This document shows, piece by piece, positions 34,358 through 43,489 of a stretch of 64,000 nucleotides of DNA; the first letter of the stretch is position 1; every line of letters begins with the position of its first letter. Source of the stretch: Pelagicoccus mobilis (GTDB taxonomy: Bacteria > Verrucomicrobiota > Verrucomicrobiia > Opitutales > Opitutaceae); assembly GCF_016595505.1 (NCBI RefSeq), contig NZ_JAENIL010000019.1:60966-124965 (forward strand), written 5' to 3'. The position numbers and the translations under genes are program-made. The notes under the pieces are model-generated. The model saw only the letters and a list, made by a program, of their open reading frames with translations. It did no database searches and was not told the DNA's origin.

Positions 34358-34783
34358 ATGAGCAGTATAAACGTTAATGCCTACCTGGTTTTTGGTGGCC
34401 GCGCTGAGGAAGCGATTGAGTTCTATAAAAAAGCCGTCGATGCCGATGTGGTGATGATGATGCGTTTCAAGGAAAGCCCGGATCCTATGCCAGGCCTACC
34501 GGAGGGATTTGAGGACAAGGTGATGCACGCTACGCTTAAGCTGGGCGATTCTGTGCTTATGATTTCCGATGGTTACGAAGAGGATCTAGAATTTAAGGGA
34601 TTTTCTCTCGCGATCGCTGTGGAGAGCGAGTCGGAGGCTGAGCGACTGTTCGGGAATTTGGCGGAAACCGGAACGGTTCAAATGCCTTTAACCAAGACGT
34701 TCTGGTCGCCGCTGTTCGGACTGGTGAAGGATCAGTTCGGGGTGGACTGGATGATCGACGTTAAGGTGCCGGAGGTTCATTAG
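34358..34783 (+). CDS. VOC-superfamily protein, PhnB/glyoxalase-like
   Basis: A 141-aa protein of two beta-alpha-beta3 modules. NVNAYLVFGGRAEEAIEFYKKAVDADVVMMMRF at the start, VMHATLKLGDSVLMISDG in the middle and TFWSPLFGLVKDQFGVDWMIDV at the end are typical of PhnB-like proteins (also annotated as 3-demethylubiquinone methyltransferase-like). Their substrate is generally unknown. It is 30 bp upstream of an SDR gene on the same strand and is likely co-transcribed with it. Confidence 0.85.
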   Translation: MSSINVNAYLVFGGRAEEAIEFYKKAVDADVVMMMRFKESPDPMPGLPEGFEDKVMHATLKLGDSVLMISDGYEEDLEFKGFSLAIAVESESEAERLFGNLAETGTVQMPLTKTFWSPLFGLVKDQFGVDWMIDVKVPEVH

Positions 34784-34813
34784 AGGGCAAGCAATCTAGG
34801 ACGCGACTCTGTC

Positions 34814-35596
34814 ATGGGTTCACAAAGGTTTGAAGGACGTGTTGCGATCGTGACGGGCGCTGCTCATGGCATCGGTTTCGCGATCGCAGAGCGGCTTTTC
34901 GCGGAAGGCGCGAAAGTGGTCCTGAACGACCTGGATCCTGCGGCTGCCGATACGGCGGCTCGTTCTATGGATGAGGATGGGGAGCGCTGTATCGCTTTCG
35001 CGGGAGATGCGGGTGATCCGGACTTGGTTAAGCAACTCGTGGCGTTTGCGGTGGAGCGGTTTGGGCGGTTGGATTTGGTCGTCGCCAATGCGGGTCTCAC
35101 TACGTTCAACACGATTCTAGATATCGAGCCCGATGCGTTGCGGCGCATGCTCGACTTGAATATTCAGGGATCGGTGTTTCTGGCCAAATACGCTGCGGAA
35201 CGTATGGTGGCTCAGGGAGATGGTGGGCGAATCGTTTTCATGTCTTCCGTTACGGGACATCAGGCGCACGATAATGTTGTTTGTTACGGAATGACCAAAG
35301 CGGCCTTGAGGATGCTGGCTAAGGGGCTTGTCGTTGAGCTGGCTCAGCATGGGATCACAACCAACGCGGTTTCTCCGGGGGCTACGGTTACCGAGCGTAC
35401 CTTAAGGGGAGACCCGAGGCTCGATGAGAAGTGGTCGGAAAAAACGCCGACGGGCCGTGCTACCCGCGTAGAGGATATCGCGGCTGCGACGCTGTTTTTG
35501 CTGAGCGATGAGGCTGCACAGATCACCGGCCAAAGTCTCGTAGTAGATGGAGGGTGGAGCTCAACGAGCGAGACTCCTGATTTTGGTTTGGCCTAG
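34814..35596 (+). CDS. Short-chain dehydrogenase/reductase
   Basis: A 260-aa classical SDR. The cofactor site is TGAAHGIGFAIA with D after beta-2 (LNDLD), which favours NAD(H). NAG occurs in VVANAGLTT, the catalytic Ser in FMSSVTG, and the Tyr-Lys pair in CYGMTKAALRM. The C-terminal QITGQSLVVDGGWSS is usual. The sequence resembles FabG or glucose 1-dehydrogenase types and cannot be resolved further. It forms a probable two-gene unit with the preceding VOC gene. Confidence 0.88.
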   Translation: MGSQRFEGRVAIVTGAAHGIGFAIAERLFAEGAKVVLNDLDPAAADTAARSMDEDGERCIAFAGDAGDPDLVKQLVAFAVERFGRLDLVVANAGLTTFNTILDIEPDALRRMLDLNIQGSVFLAKYAAERMVAQGDGGRIVFMSSVTGHQAHDNVVCYGMTKAALRMLAKGLVVELAQHGITTNAVSPGATVTERTLRGDPRLDEKWSEKTPTGRATRVEDIAAATLFLLSDEAAQITGQSLVVDGGWSSTSETPDFGLA

Positions 35597-35736
35597 GCGG
35601 TTCGTGAGTCGGGTGAAGTTGGTAGGGGCAGGTTGTTGCTCTTCTGCGTCTGCTTGATATGGGGTTCCGCGGTGCGGCGACGAGTGCTGACCCTACGGAT
35701 GGTGTGACTTTGGTGGAGCTAGTGCGTTATTCTTAT

Positions 35737-35845
35737 GAATAGGCACGTTCTCATTGGATGTGAAAGGTAGGGCGGCCTCGCCGCAGGCCGCCGTGGAGAC
35801 TTGATCCTGCATTGCGGCTGACTGGGCCAGTCAGCCCTACCTCCC
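35737..35845 (+). repeat. ~95-bp dispersed repeat plus CCTACC palindrome
   Basis: The first ~95 bp match the reverse complement of 30641-30735. The core AGGTAGGGCGGCCT...AGGCCGCC is at 35766-35791, and a second arm ACTGGGCCAGT ... CCTACC closes the element near 35842. It fills most of the 272-bp gap between the SDR gene and the aldose epimerase gene, which are convergent. Confidence 0.7.
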
Positions 35846-35869
35846 GCGGCTAACAATTTGAAAGATGCT

Positions 35870-36799
35870 CTAGTGCGTGATGATGGAGAATTGGTAGTTC
35901 TTGGATTCTCCGGGGGTTAGCTGACTTAGGTAGCTCTTTTCGCTGATCTCCAAAGGTGTGTCTTGAAAGTCGTGGTGTCCGACCAAGGGCTCGATGCAGA
36001 CGAACGGTTTTCCGGGAGGAGTCCAGATGTTCACGTTGGGGAAGTCGCCGAATTCGATTTCAACGAAAGGTGGTGAGTCCTTTTCGGCGACGCCTATTCG
36101 GTCGCAGCCGTGCCCGATGAGCAACATGCCGTGGTTGGGGACGCGCTCGTCGCTTACGTCGAGTCGGGACTCGTTATTGAGAAAGGGAACTCTCTCTTTT
36201 TGGATGAGGCCTTCGGTGACGATTGGGCGGTCCGTGTTTTGCGGGGTCGAAAACGTGAGAGTGTAGTTGTCGCGTGTCTTGCCTCCACCGGATGGATACA
36301 CGAATCCCGGGTGTCCGCCGAGCGTAAAGGGCATGGTTTCTGAGCCTAGATTTTCGACTTGGAAGTGGTTGACGAGTTTTTGGCCTTCTAGCCGATAGGT
36401 TACTTCTAGGCGAAAGGGGAAGGGGTATTGCTTGAGCGTTTCGCTGTCAGACTCGAGTGTCAGCGTTACGCTGTCTTTCGTCCTGTTCGTAATTTTGTAT
36501 TCGTTTCTTGGGCCCAGACCGAGTAAAGGTAAGTTATAGCGCTTCTCGTTATGCGTGAATTCATCACCTTTGAATCTAACGATTACGGGAAACATGATTG
36601 GAGCTCGGCCTGCCCAGTATTCTGGGTCGCCGTGCCACAGGTATTCGCGTCCGCCTTCGTTTGCTTTTATGCTTTGGAGCTCGGCTCCGTAAGTTGCGAT
36701 TTGGACGGTAAGTTGAGAGTTCGCTATTGATACTGTATCCATTGCGGCGAGGTTGAGGCAGAGGGCGATCAGGGGGCAGGTGAGTAGAAGTCGTTTCAT
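35870..36799 (-). CDS. Exported aldose 1-epimerase-like protein
   Basis: A ~309-aa protein with a short signal peptide (MKRLLLTCPLIALCLNLAA). NSQLTVQIATYGAELQSIKANEGGREYLWHGDPEYWAGRAPIMFPVIVR and PFTLGGHPGFVYP match the YihR/LacX-like galactose mutarotase family. GGHPGF supplies the catalytic His, and the Glu lies near CIEPLVGHHD. It would interconvert anomers of a hexose or hexose derivative; export is unusual but seen in Bacteroidetes/Verrucomicrobia sugar clusters. The start ATG 36799 is chosen for the signal peptide. It is divergent from the sulfatase gene. Confidence 0.82.
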   Translation of the reverse strand: MKRLLLTCPLIALCLNLAAMDTVSIANSQLTVQIATYGAELQSIKANEGGREYLWHGDPEYWAGRAPIMFPVIVRFKGDEFTHNEKRYNLPLLGLGPRNEYKITNRTKDSVTLTLESDSETLKQYPFPFRLEVTYRLEGQKLVNHFQVENLGSETMPFTLGGHPGFVYPSGGGKTRDNYTLTFSTPQNTDRPIVTEGLIQKERVPFLNNESRLDVSDERVPNHGMLLIGHGCDRIGVAEKDSPPFVEIEFGDFPNVNIWTPPGKPFVCIEPLVGHHDFQDTPLEISEKSYLSQLTPGESKNYQFSIITH

Positions 36800-36977
36800 G
36801 GTTGAATAAAGAGGGGCTTTGAGGGCGAACAAAGCGCAAACGCTGTGTTTGAGCAAACGGTATTGAGCTCGCTGAAGCGTTAAAGTGAAACCGTTAGCTT
36901 AACGGCTCAGTGAAACGGGGGCTTGCTGCAGTTTTAGTGCGGCATGATAGTGTGGGAATTGAATTGTTCCCCCTCCT

Positions 36978-38414
36978 ATGTGTATCAAGAAGTTGCCTAC
37001 GGTTTTGTTGTCGATCGTGTTGGTCGTCGTCTCTCAATTTTCATTTGCGGAGTCTCGGCCGAATTTCGTCGTGATTCTGGTTGATGACCAAGGTTATGGA
37101 GATATGGGGTCCTATGGGTCCGAAACGATTCGGACGCCTCGGCTGGATAGAATGGCGGACGAGGGGATTCGTTTTACGAATTTCTACGTCGGCTCGTCTG
37201 TGTGCAGCGCGTCACGAGCGTCGCTTTTGACTGGCCGGTACTCAGCTAGGCATGGGACGAAGGGAGTGTACTTTCCGGGCAGAGGGGGGATGGATCCGCA
37301 AGAGCTGACAATCGCTGAAGTATTGGGGGAGAATGGGTACGCTACGGCCTGTATTGGAAAGTGGCACTTGGGGGATGACCTTGAGTTTTTGCCGACGAAG
37401 CAGGGCTTTGATAGCTATTACGGGATTCCGTATAGCAATGACATGTTCATTGGGCCGCGGCAGACTTTCGCGGAGGATGTTGAGCTGTTGGAAGGCTACA
37501 CAATCGAGATGGCGAAAGCGGATCGGCAGTACGTAGCGGATCACCTCGGGCAGAATCAGAAGATAAAAAAGGAGCGAGGCTTGGCTGACAAAGTTCCTCT
37601 CATGGAAGGTGAATTGATCGTCGAATACCCGGCGGAGCAGTCGAGTTTGACGCGTCGCTACTTTGATCGGGCGATCGCTTTTATGGAGGAGCAACGGGAT
37701 GCGAAAAAACCGTTCTTTCTCTATTTAACGCCGGCGATGCCGCATATCCCGCTTTTTGCTTCGGAGGATTTCGTGGGTAAGAGCAAGGGCGGCTTGTATG
37801 GGGATACGATAGAGGAAATCGATTGGAACGTAGGACGTTTGCTCGATTTTCTGGATGCAAATAATTTGAGCGAGCAAACGATGGTTGTTTATGCTTCCGA
37901 TAACGGGCCTTGGCTTGGTTTGGGGGATGCGAGCGGCAGTGCGGGGATTTTGCGAGATGGCAAGTTTAGCAATTACGAAGGAGGGATCCGAGTGCCAGGG
38001 ATCGTCCGTTGGAAGGGGAGGTTTTCTGAAGGAGCGGTTAGTGAAGAAGTCGTATCCACCATCGACATACTGCCAACCGTGGTTGCTCTGGCGGATGTGG
38101 ATTTTCCTGATGTTGAAATCGATGGCTTAGATTTGACGAAGCACTTCGAGAATCCTGCGATTCGGATCGAGCGCGAAGTCTTTGTCTTTCTTGCCAATGG
38201 GAAGGCTACCGGTGTTCGAGTGGGGGATTGGAAATACACTGCCGAGGGATTTGCACGCCACCAGAAGGACCGGCATGGACCGGAGCTGTACAATCTGGCG
38301 GAGGATATTCGAGAGGAGCGAAATCTCTATGCGGACAAGCCAGAAGTGGCTGGCAGGATGCAGAAGGTATTGGAGCGGGTAAGAGCATCCTTCGCTCAGG
38401 GGCGATCCCTGTAG
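36978..38414 (+). CDS. Secreted arylsulfatase-family sulfatase (S1)
   Basis: A 478-aa protein with a signal peptide (LPTVLLSIVLVVVSQFSFA). RPNFVVILVDDQGYGDMGSYG (27-47) gives the two metal-binding Asp. The formylglycine motif is C76-S-A-S-R80 within VCSASRASLLTGR. GKWHLGDD, PAMPHIPL and VYASDNGPW complete the active site. The family removes sulfate esters from sugars; marine algal or animal glycans are the usual substrates. The modifying enzyme FGE is not in this window. It is convergent with a Gfo/Idh/MocA gene, with a terminator between them. Confidence 0.9.
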   Translation: MCIKKLPTVLLSIVLVVVSQFSFAESRPNFVVILVDDQGYGDMGSYGSETIRTPRLDRMADEGIRFTNFYVGSSVCSASRASLLTGRYSARHGTKGVYFPGRGGMDPQELTIAEVLGENGYATACIGKWHLGDDLEFLPTKQGFDSYYGIPYSNDMFIGPRQTFAEDVELLEGYTIEMAKADRQYVADHLGQNQKIKKERGLADKVPLMEGELIVEYPAEQSSLTRRYFDRAIAFMEEQRDAKKPFFLYLTPAMPHIPLFASEDFVGKSKGGLYGDTIEEIDWNVGRLLDFLDANNLSEQTMVVYASDNGPWLGLGDASGSAGILRDGKFSNYEGGIRVPGIVRWKGRFSEGAVSEEVVSTIDILPTVVALADVDFPDVEIDGLDLTKHFENPAIRIEREVFVFLANGKATGVRVGDWKYTAEGFARHQKDRHGPELYNLAEDIREERNLYADKPEVAGRMQKVLERVRASFAQGRSL

Positions 38415-38439
38415 AGGCTACTCACGCTCTTGCATGTTA

Positions 38440-38464
38440 GCCATTGGGGACGATGGCCGTTACC
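38440..38464. repeat. Degenerate GCTACC-family palindrome
   Basis: GCCAT-tggggacg-ATGGC followed by CGTTACC. The GGGGAC loop and the trailing TACC match the REP-like units at 17424 and 58504. Confidence 0.5.
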
Positions 38465-38467
38465 GAT

Positions 38468-38494
38468 AAGGGATTGAGAGATCCTCAATCCCTT
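38468..38494. terminator. Bidirectional terminator between convergent genes
   Basis: AAGGGATTGAG-agatc-CTCAATCCCTT, a perfect 11-bp stem with a 5-nt loop, lies between the ends of the sulfatase gene and the convergent oxidoreductase gene. T-runs are short, so termination strength is uncertain. Confidence 0.6.
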
Positions 38495-38508
38495 GTGAGG
38501 CGATTGCG

Positions 38509-39963
38509 TTAAGCGTACTCTGGAACTTCGTAGCCTTTGCGGTCTTGGCGTTTCAGGTACTTGTTTGCTTTACCTGATCCTGAACCGTAGAAGGTCTCGT
38601 TCTCGACGTCGATTTTGAGCTTTCGTCCGATTGTCCAGCGGTCCAAATCACGATCGACGTTCCAGCGATCCAATTGTTCGGAGAGGCGATCGTAGGTTTC
38701 CACCAGATAAGGATCTTTGCGAAGGGATTTCTGGGTTGTCCGAGTCTTGGCTTGTTTACCGATTTGTACGGAGATGTTGCCAAAGTGGGATAGGCAGGCC
38801 GACTTGTATCCGGTTTCTAGGGTACAAGCGATGTCTGACTCTTTGCGGCTGCGGACGGCTCGGAAGAAGGCGGGCATGTGGTCGAAGCCACCGTTGCCTT
38901 TGAAGCGTTCGCCTTTCTTGTTGCCTTCGTAGTAGACGATTCCGCCTCCGCGTCCGCCGCGGAACTCGCCGCCCTCGCAGGTCACGATCACGCCGACCCG
39001 GTATCCTTTGTAGTTGGGCGCAGCGTTGGTCTCTGGGCTGACCCAAAGGTTGCGTACCTCGAAGTGCGCTGGAACGGTGCCCCAATCCATTTTGGTGATC
39101 TGCATGTTTGGGGTTTCGCCACCATCGTTCCAGGCGAATCGCGAGCCATAGCTCTCGATTGCCTTGGGGTGGTCCGGCTCGTCGAGAATCCAGCGCATGA
39201 GGTCGAGCTCGTGAGGCCCTTGGTTTCCGAAATCCCCGTTGCCGGTATTCCAGATCCAGTGCCAGTCGTAGTGGAAACTTTTGCGGTACATGGGCAGGTC
39301 CGCTGCTGGACCGAGCCACTCGTCGTAATTGACGCTACTTGGAGGGATCAAAGGTGTATTAACTTTGCCGATACTAGCGCGATTGCGGTAGCAAAGACCT
39401 CGAACTTCTTTGATCTTGCCGATGTTGCCTTGCTTGATCCAGGCAAAGGCTTCTTTGAGACCGACGTCGGAACGGTTCTGCAGGCCGGCTTGGACGATGC
39501 GCCCATAGCGCTTCGCGGCTGCCACCATTTGTTGGCCCTCCCAGACATTGTGGCAGACCGGCTTTTCCACATAGACGTCCTTGCCGGCTTGGCAGGCCCA
39601 GATGGTCTGGATGGCGTGCAGGTGGTTTGGGGTCGCGAGGATTACCGCATCGATGTCTTTGCGCTCGAGTAGCTTGCGGTAGTTTAGCTCCTTGTCGGGC
39701 GTGATGTTGAAGTCTGTCTCTAACTTTTGGGCCTGTTTGTTTAGAATTGCGGAGTCGACGTCGCATATGGCTACGATCGCGGTTCCTTCAGATCGCATGA
39801 CGTCTTTGATGAGCTGCATGCCTCGGGAACGAATACCGACGACTGCCACGCGGACGTCGCCGTTGGGACTCGCTCCACGAGCGGATCCGATGGCGAATGC
39901 GCCAGCTAGAAGGGCAGTGCTTTGGATAAAGCGTCTGCGTGAAAATGGGTTGGGGGTACTCAT
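38509..39963 (-). CDS. Tat-exported Gfo/Idh/MocA-family oxidoreductase
   Basis: A 484-aa protein with a twin-arginine signal (SRRRFIQSTALLAGAFAIGSARGA). The Rossmann part (VRVAVVGIRSRGMQL ... AICDVDS) is followed by the EKP motif (DVYVEKPVCHNVWEGQQMVAAAKRYGRIVQAGLQNRS) that carries the catalytic Lys. NTGNGDFGNQGPHELDLMRWIL is typical of the exported subgroup of Verrucomicrobia and Planctomycetes. Relatives oxidise, reduce or, with tightly bound NAD, hydrolyse sugars. The start ATG 39963 is chosen because the Tat signal begins right after it; a longer frame reaching 40083 adds 40 residues before the signal. Confidence 0.88.
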   Translation of the reverse strand: MSTPNPFSRRRFIQSTALLAGAFAIGSARGASPNGDVRVAVVGIRSRGMQLIKDVMRSEGTAIVAICDVDSAILNKQAQKLETDFNITPDKELNYRKLLERKDIDAVILATPNHLHAIQTIWACQAGKDVYVEKPVCHNVWEGQQMVAAAKRYGRIVQAGLQNRSDVGLKEAFAWIKQGNIGKIKEVRGLCYRNRASIGKVNTPLIPPSSVNYDEWLGPAADLPMYRKSFHYDWHWIWNTGNGDFGNQGPHELDLMRWILDEPDHPKAIESYGSRFAWNDGGETPNMQITKMDWGTVPAHFEVRNLWVSPETNAAPNYKGYRVGVIVTCEGGEFRGGRGGGIVYYEGNKKGERFKGNGGFDHMPAFFRAVRSRKESDIACTLETGYKSACLSHFGNISVQIGKQAKTRTTQKSLRKDPYLVETYDRLSEQLDRWNVDRDLDRWTIGRKLKIDVENETFYGSGSGKANKYLKRQDRKGYEVPEYA

Positions 39964-40170
39964 AATTGTAGACGACCCTTCACGTGTAAGATCTTCTCGA
40001 TCGATTGCAAGAGCGTGAGCAGCTAGATGTTCTAAACCAGTTAAGTTGAACTGGGCGTTCTCTGGTTTCGAGTGATGGGGCATTGGTCAAAAAGAAGATT
40101 GCCCGGTGGGAGATTCTTTTGATGTTATACTCTCTGAATCCCGTTTTCTAACTCTTGCTGTTTTCCCGAA

Positions 40171-40611
40171 ATGAGAATTTTCGTGCGTTTGCTCGTTCCT
40201 GCTCTGTTCTGCCTTTGTTTTTGCGTCTCGCCGGCTAGGTCCGATGAGAGCCGGTTGTCTCGAGAGGAGATGGACGAGTTTGTTACCAAGGCGGAAGCGA
40301 ATTTCGTCTCCGAGATCGGCCTGCCTGAGGAAGCTTTGAACAAGCGTTGGAGGAGGGACTCGCTGAAGGTCTGGATTCCTGAGGGGACTTCGTATGAGGA
40401 GGTCGTAAGGAAACTAGAGTCGATAAATGCGTCACGTGGATTTTGTTTCCGAATCATTCGTGACGAGAACTATGTCTGCATCGAAAGGACTTACTACCGA
40501 AGGCGAGATGGTTTAGCGATTTCGCTCATGATCGTAATGGATGAGAACCAAGAGAGTACGGTGGCGTCTTTGAGCCGTTCTTTGTACAAGCTTCCGATTT
40601 CGGGATCCTAG
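40171..40611 (+). CDS. Small secreted protein of unknown function
   Basis: A 146-aa protein with a signal peptide (FVRLLVPALFCLCFCVSPARS). The mature part is charged (SREEMDEFVTKAEANFVSEIGLPEEALNKRW) with a possible alpha/beta domain (LKVWIPEGTSYEEVVRKLESINASRGFCFRIIRDENYVCIERTYYRR). I recognise no family. It is monocistronic and followed by the convergent solute-binding-like gene. Confidence 0.6.
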   Translation: MRIFVRLLVPALFCLCFCVSPARSDESRLSREEMDEFVTKAEANFVSEIGLPEEALNKRWRRDSLKVWIPEGTSYEEVVRKLESINASRGFCFRIIRDENYVCIERTYYRRRDGLAISLMIVMDENQESTVASLSRSLYKLPISGS

Positions 40612-40681
40612 TGGCCGGCTGCGTAGTTCGTCTTGTCTTTGGGGGGGAGGGAGTTGATCCGCTATTTGGATACGGATCGAG

Positions 40682-41464
40682 TCAAGCGGGAAGAAGCGGG
40701 TTGCTCAGATGGAAGGTCTTCCGCTGGCCTAGCTTAAGTCGTTCAATCAGTTTGCCGTAGTGAGCTTGAAAAAGGCGATCGAGCGCTTTGTCTCGGATTA
40801 GCAGTTCGAGGCCTCTCTTAAAGGCAAGAGCGATTTGCTCGCTTCTTGGGTTAACGTAGAAGAGTAAGGGGTAGGGGTACTGTATCGAGAGTTTGGGGGC
40901 GATTTGCAGTCCGCCAAGTGGCACGCAGCGCGTTTCGAAGGCATCTTCTATTTCGTTGGCTCCAAGTGAAACGTAGTCGAACTGCTTGTCTTTGAGTCGG
41001 AGAAAGATCTCGTCGTAGCTGCCTCCTTCGTTGACTGCGTAGTTATTTGCGCGAAAGAGTTGGGCGTCTGCCCAACTGAAGGGAATCCCCGCGACGCGCT
41101 TCCTCATTTGGTCTTCCGTGGTTATCCTGGAGAAATCGTCGGCATCCTCGGAACGGATGACGAGCAACCTGCGCCCGAGCAAACCGTTCATCAAGTCGAT
41201 GGGAAGAACACGTTTGTCCTCGTTTGTGAACTTTGGATTTCCGGCAACCGTGGCGAATACGTCGAAGCGCTTTTTCCGGAAAACGCTCGCTTCGCCTTCT
41301 ATAGTGGGAAAATCGGTGCAATCCGTTTCAATTTCCCAGCTGTCTTGCTGCTCGTCGGCAGCTGCGAGGGCTTTCTCAAGGACGATGAGTTCGTATTCTT
41401 GGCGGGCGGAGGACTTGTTTCCGTTCCAGAAGCGGACCTTGTTTTTGTCTGCTTCAAGGGGCAT
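40682..41464 (-). CDS. Solute-binding-protein-like domain lacking a signal peptide
   Basis: A 260-aa protein whose pattern resembles the extracellular solute-binding protein family 3. RKKRFDVFATVAGNPKFTNEDKRVLPIDLMNGLLGRRLLVIRSEDADDF and the later FLRLKDKQFDYVSLG, YPYPLLFYVNPRSEQIALAFKRGLELLIRDKALDRLFQAHYG follow the two-lobe plan. No signal peptide is visible; the protein begins MPLEADKNKVRFWN. Its start overlaps the end of the glycoside hydrolase gene by 11 bp, so it is translationally coupled. It might be a diverged sensor-like protein or need another route for export. Function unknown. Confidence 0.6.
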   Translation of the reverse strand: MPLEADKNKVRFWNGNKSSARQEYELIVLEKALAAADEQQDSWEIETDCTDFPTIEGEASVFRKKRFDVFATVAGNPKFTNEDKRVLPIDLMNGLLGRRLLVIRSEDADDFSRITTEDQMRKRVAGIPFSWADAQLFRANNYAVNEGGSYDEIFLRLKDKQFDYVSLGANEIEDAFETRCVPLGGLQIAPKLSIQYPYPLLFYVNPRSEQIALAFKRGLELLIRDKALDRLFQAHYGKLIERLKLGQRKTFHLSNPLLPA

Positions 41465-42512
41465 AGATTTTCTTGATGGCGTGGTAGGCGAGTCTTGGAT
41501 TGCGGTCGATGTCGACGATGCCCCACCACTCTTCGTTGAACTCTAAATCTGGGTAGGGACCGCCACCGGGGGCGATGCCTCCGATATCGTGCTCGCTTGC
41601 GAGTCCTTTGCCGTCCTTCCACCACTCGTCGCTAAACTCGAAGAGTGCCCCGCCGAGAACTTGTCCTCTGTTCTGCGAGGCGTATTGGGAGATTATCTGG
41701 AGAGTGAGTTTTTCGACTGCGTGAGCTTGGGCGTCCGGGGCGTATTTTCCGTCGCCTTTCCGGTTGTCAATGGCGTCTGCTCCGTACTCTCCGATGTAGA
41801 TTGGCTTATCGCTGACCTTTCTCCATTGAGTGAACAGGTTCTTAAAATTGTCAGACCGATAGATGTTTAGCCCCCAGAGGTCCGCATCGATTTTTGCGAT
41901 TGTTTTTTTGGAGGGGATCTCCCCGTAGTTGGATGCGATTAGCAATGAATCGTCTATGCTTCTGATAATTGTAATAGCCTCTTGAATACGCTTTACCGTG
42001 CTATCGAAGTTGCCCTGATAGTTGTAGAGATTGTTGTAGTTCCACTCGTTGCCGACTTCGAGAAGAAGGGTGGTCGGGTGATCTTTCAGTGCTAGGACTG
42101 ACTCTCGAATTTCTTCGTCTGTCGTTTTGTAGTAGTTGAAGACTGGGACGATGACTTTCAGGCCGTGCTGTTGAATGAGATCCAGTACTTCGGGATTGGT
42201 TATGGCTTTATAGGGGCGAATCGTATTGAAGCCTGCTTCGGCTATGAGACGCAGATCGGTCTCAACGAAACTTAGACTGTAGCCCGGACTACCCGGAACA
42301 TAGGCGAGACCTTCGGGGTGCTTTTCTCCCTTGGGGATGGGATTCCAGCAGATGCCCTTTATGTCAAATGTCGTGCCGTCTACGACCAGTTTTCCGTTGT
42401 TTAGAGTCGGGCTTAGATTTGCGGTCGTTTTGTCGCTTTCACGAGCGTTTCCAGTGGAGAGGACAACAGCCAGCGATAGAGTCAGAAAAAGTGAAGATAG
42501 GGTGTTTTTCAT
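41454..42512 (-). CDS. Secreted clan GH-A glycoside hydrolase (GH2/GH5-like TIM barrel)
   Basis: A 352-aa protein with a signal peptide (SSLFLTLSLAVVLSTGNA). KLVVDGTTFDIKGICWNPIPKG is the typical opening of GH2-type or glucanosyltransferase-like TIM barrels. N155-E156 in LEVGNEWNYNN should be the acid/base, and E242 in YIGEYGADA the nucleophile; both are clan GH-A signatures. FNTIRPYKAITNPEVLDLIQQHGLKVIVPVFNYY supplies the beta-3/4 region. The exact family and substrate cannot be read from motifs. It is coupled with the downstream solute-binding-like gene. Confidence 0.8.
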   Translation of the reverse strand: MKNTLSSLFLTLSLAVVLSTGNARESDKTTANLSPTLNNGKLVVDGTTFDIKGICWNPIPKGEKHPEGLAYVPGSPGYSLSFVETDLRLIAEAGFNTIRPYKAITNPEVLDLIQQHGLKVIVPVFNYYKTTDEEIRESVLALKDHPTTLLLEVGNEWNYNNLYNYQGNFDSTVKRIQEAITIIRSIDDSLLIASNYGEIPSKKTIAKIDADLWGLNIYRSDNFKNLFTQWRKVSDKPIYIGEYGADAIDNRKGDGKYAPDAQAHAVEKLTLQIISQYASQNRGQVLGGALFEFSDEWWKDGKGLASEHDIGGIAPGGGPYPDLEFNEEWWGIVDIDRNPRLAYHAIKKIYAP

Positions 42513-42637
42513 CTAAAAAGGGTGATGTAGCACGAAATACAGTTGCACTAAAGTGCAGCTAAATCAACTGGAAATTGTGGCTACGTTTTTCTTACTTCCT
42601 GCTGGAAATCGGATGAGAGCCTGGCAGGGTCGGCGAC

Positions 42638-43354
42638 ATGGGGAGAGCGATGTGCTATAAATGTAACCGGCCGAAGCAGTTATGCTGGTGCGAGCAAATC
42701 ACCCCCATGCGGACTCGCACGAAGATCGTCATTTTGATGCATCCCTACGAGCACAGGCAAATCAAGCTGAACACAGGGCGGCTGACTCATCTGTGTCTTG
42801 CGGATAGCGAGCTCCATGTCGGCGAGGATTTTGGAGGCGATGCGGCAGTACAGGCCTTGATTGACGATCCCGCCAATCATCCGGTTTTGCTTTATCCGGG
42901 GGAAGAGGCGCGCGACCTGTCGAACGGGGAACTGAAAGCTTCGGATTTTGATGGGCGTCGATTGGTGGTTTTCTTGCTCGATGCCACCTGGAGGCACGCC
43001 CGCTCCATGCTTCGATTCAGTCCCAATCTGCAGAAGCTTCCAAAGGTGATGTTCTCTGGCGCGTCACCAAGTCGCTATGTCATCAAGAAGCAACCCGAGC
43101 CCAGTTGTCTTTCTACGCTGGAGGCGACGCATGAGTTGTTGTTGGCGCTGGATCGTTGGGGATTGGATGAGTATTCAATGCCAGAACAGTTGCTCACGCA
43201 TTTCATGAAGATGCAGGAGTATCAATTGAAGCGCACGGAAGCGAATCGGCGTCCTGACTTTGTTCCTCGGCGGCTTAGGCGGCAATCGACAGGATCAAAC
43301 GAGGAGCAAGCCACTAATCCTTCGAAGCGTAGGAAGTATTTTCCCGCAGGGTGA
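42638..43354 (+). CDS. tapT: DTW-domain tRNA-uridine aminocarboxypropyltransferase
   Basis: A 238-aa protein. Four N-terminal Cys (CYKCNRPKQLCWC) are followed by ILMHPYEHRQIKLNTGRL and the DxTW motif in FLLDATWRHARSML. SRYVIKKQPEPSCLSTLEATHELL is the conserved core. In E. coli, TapT (YfiP) makes acp3U at position 47 of tRNAs from S-adenosylmethionine. The basic C-terminal extension (RRPDFVPRRLRRQSTGSNEEQ...KRRKYFPAG) is longer than in E. coli and may bind RNA. Confidence 0.88.
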   Translation: MGRAMCYKCNRPKQLCWCEQITPMRTRTKIVILMHPYEHRQIKLNTGRLTHLCLADSELHVGEDFGGDAAVQALIDDPANHPVLLYPGEEARDLSNGELKASDFDGRRLVVFLLDATWRHARSMLRFSPNLQKLPKVMFSGASPSRYVIKKQPEPSCLSTLEATHELLLALDRWGLDEYSMPEQLLTHFMKMQEYQLKRTEANRRPDFVPRRLRRQSTGSNEEQATNPSKRRKYFPAG

Positions 43355-43489
43355 GCGATTGCTGCACGCTAGTCGTTGGAATGCTAGTGGCTTGAGCGCA
43401 CGACTTGCAAATTAGGTTGGTGAGGATTTGGTAGGACTGGACATCGTATGTTGTCCGAGTCGTTTTGTTAGCCCCTGATCCCCACCCGC

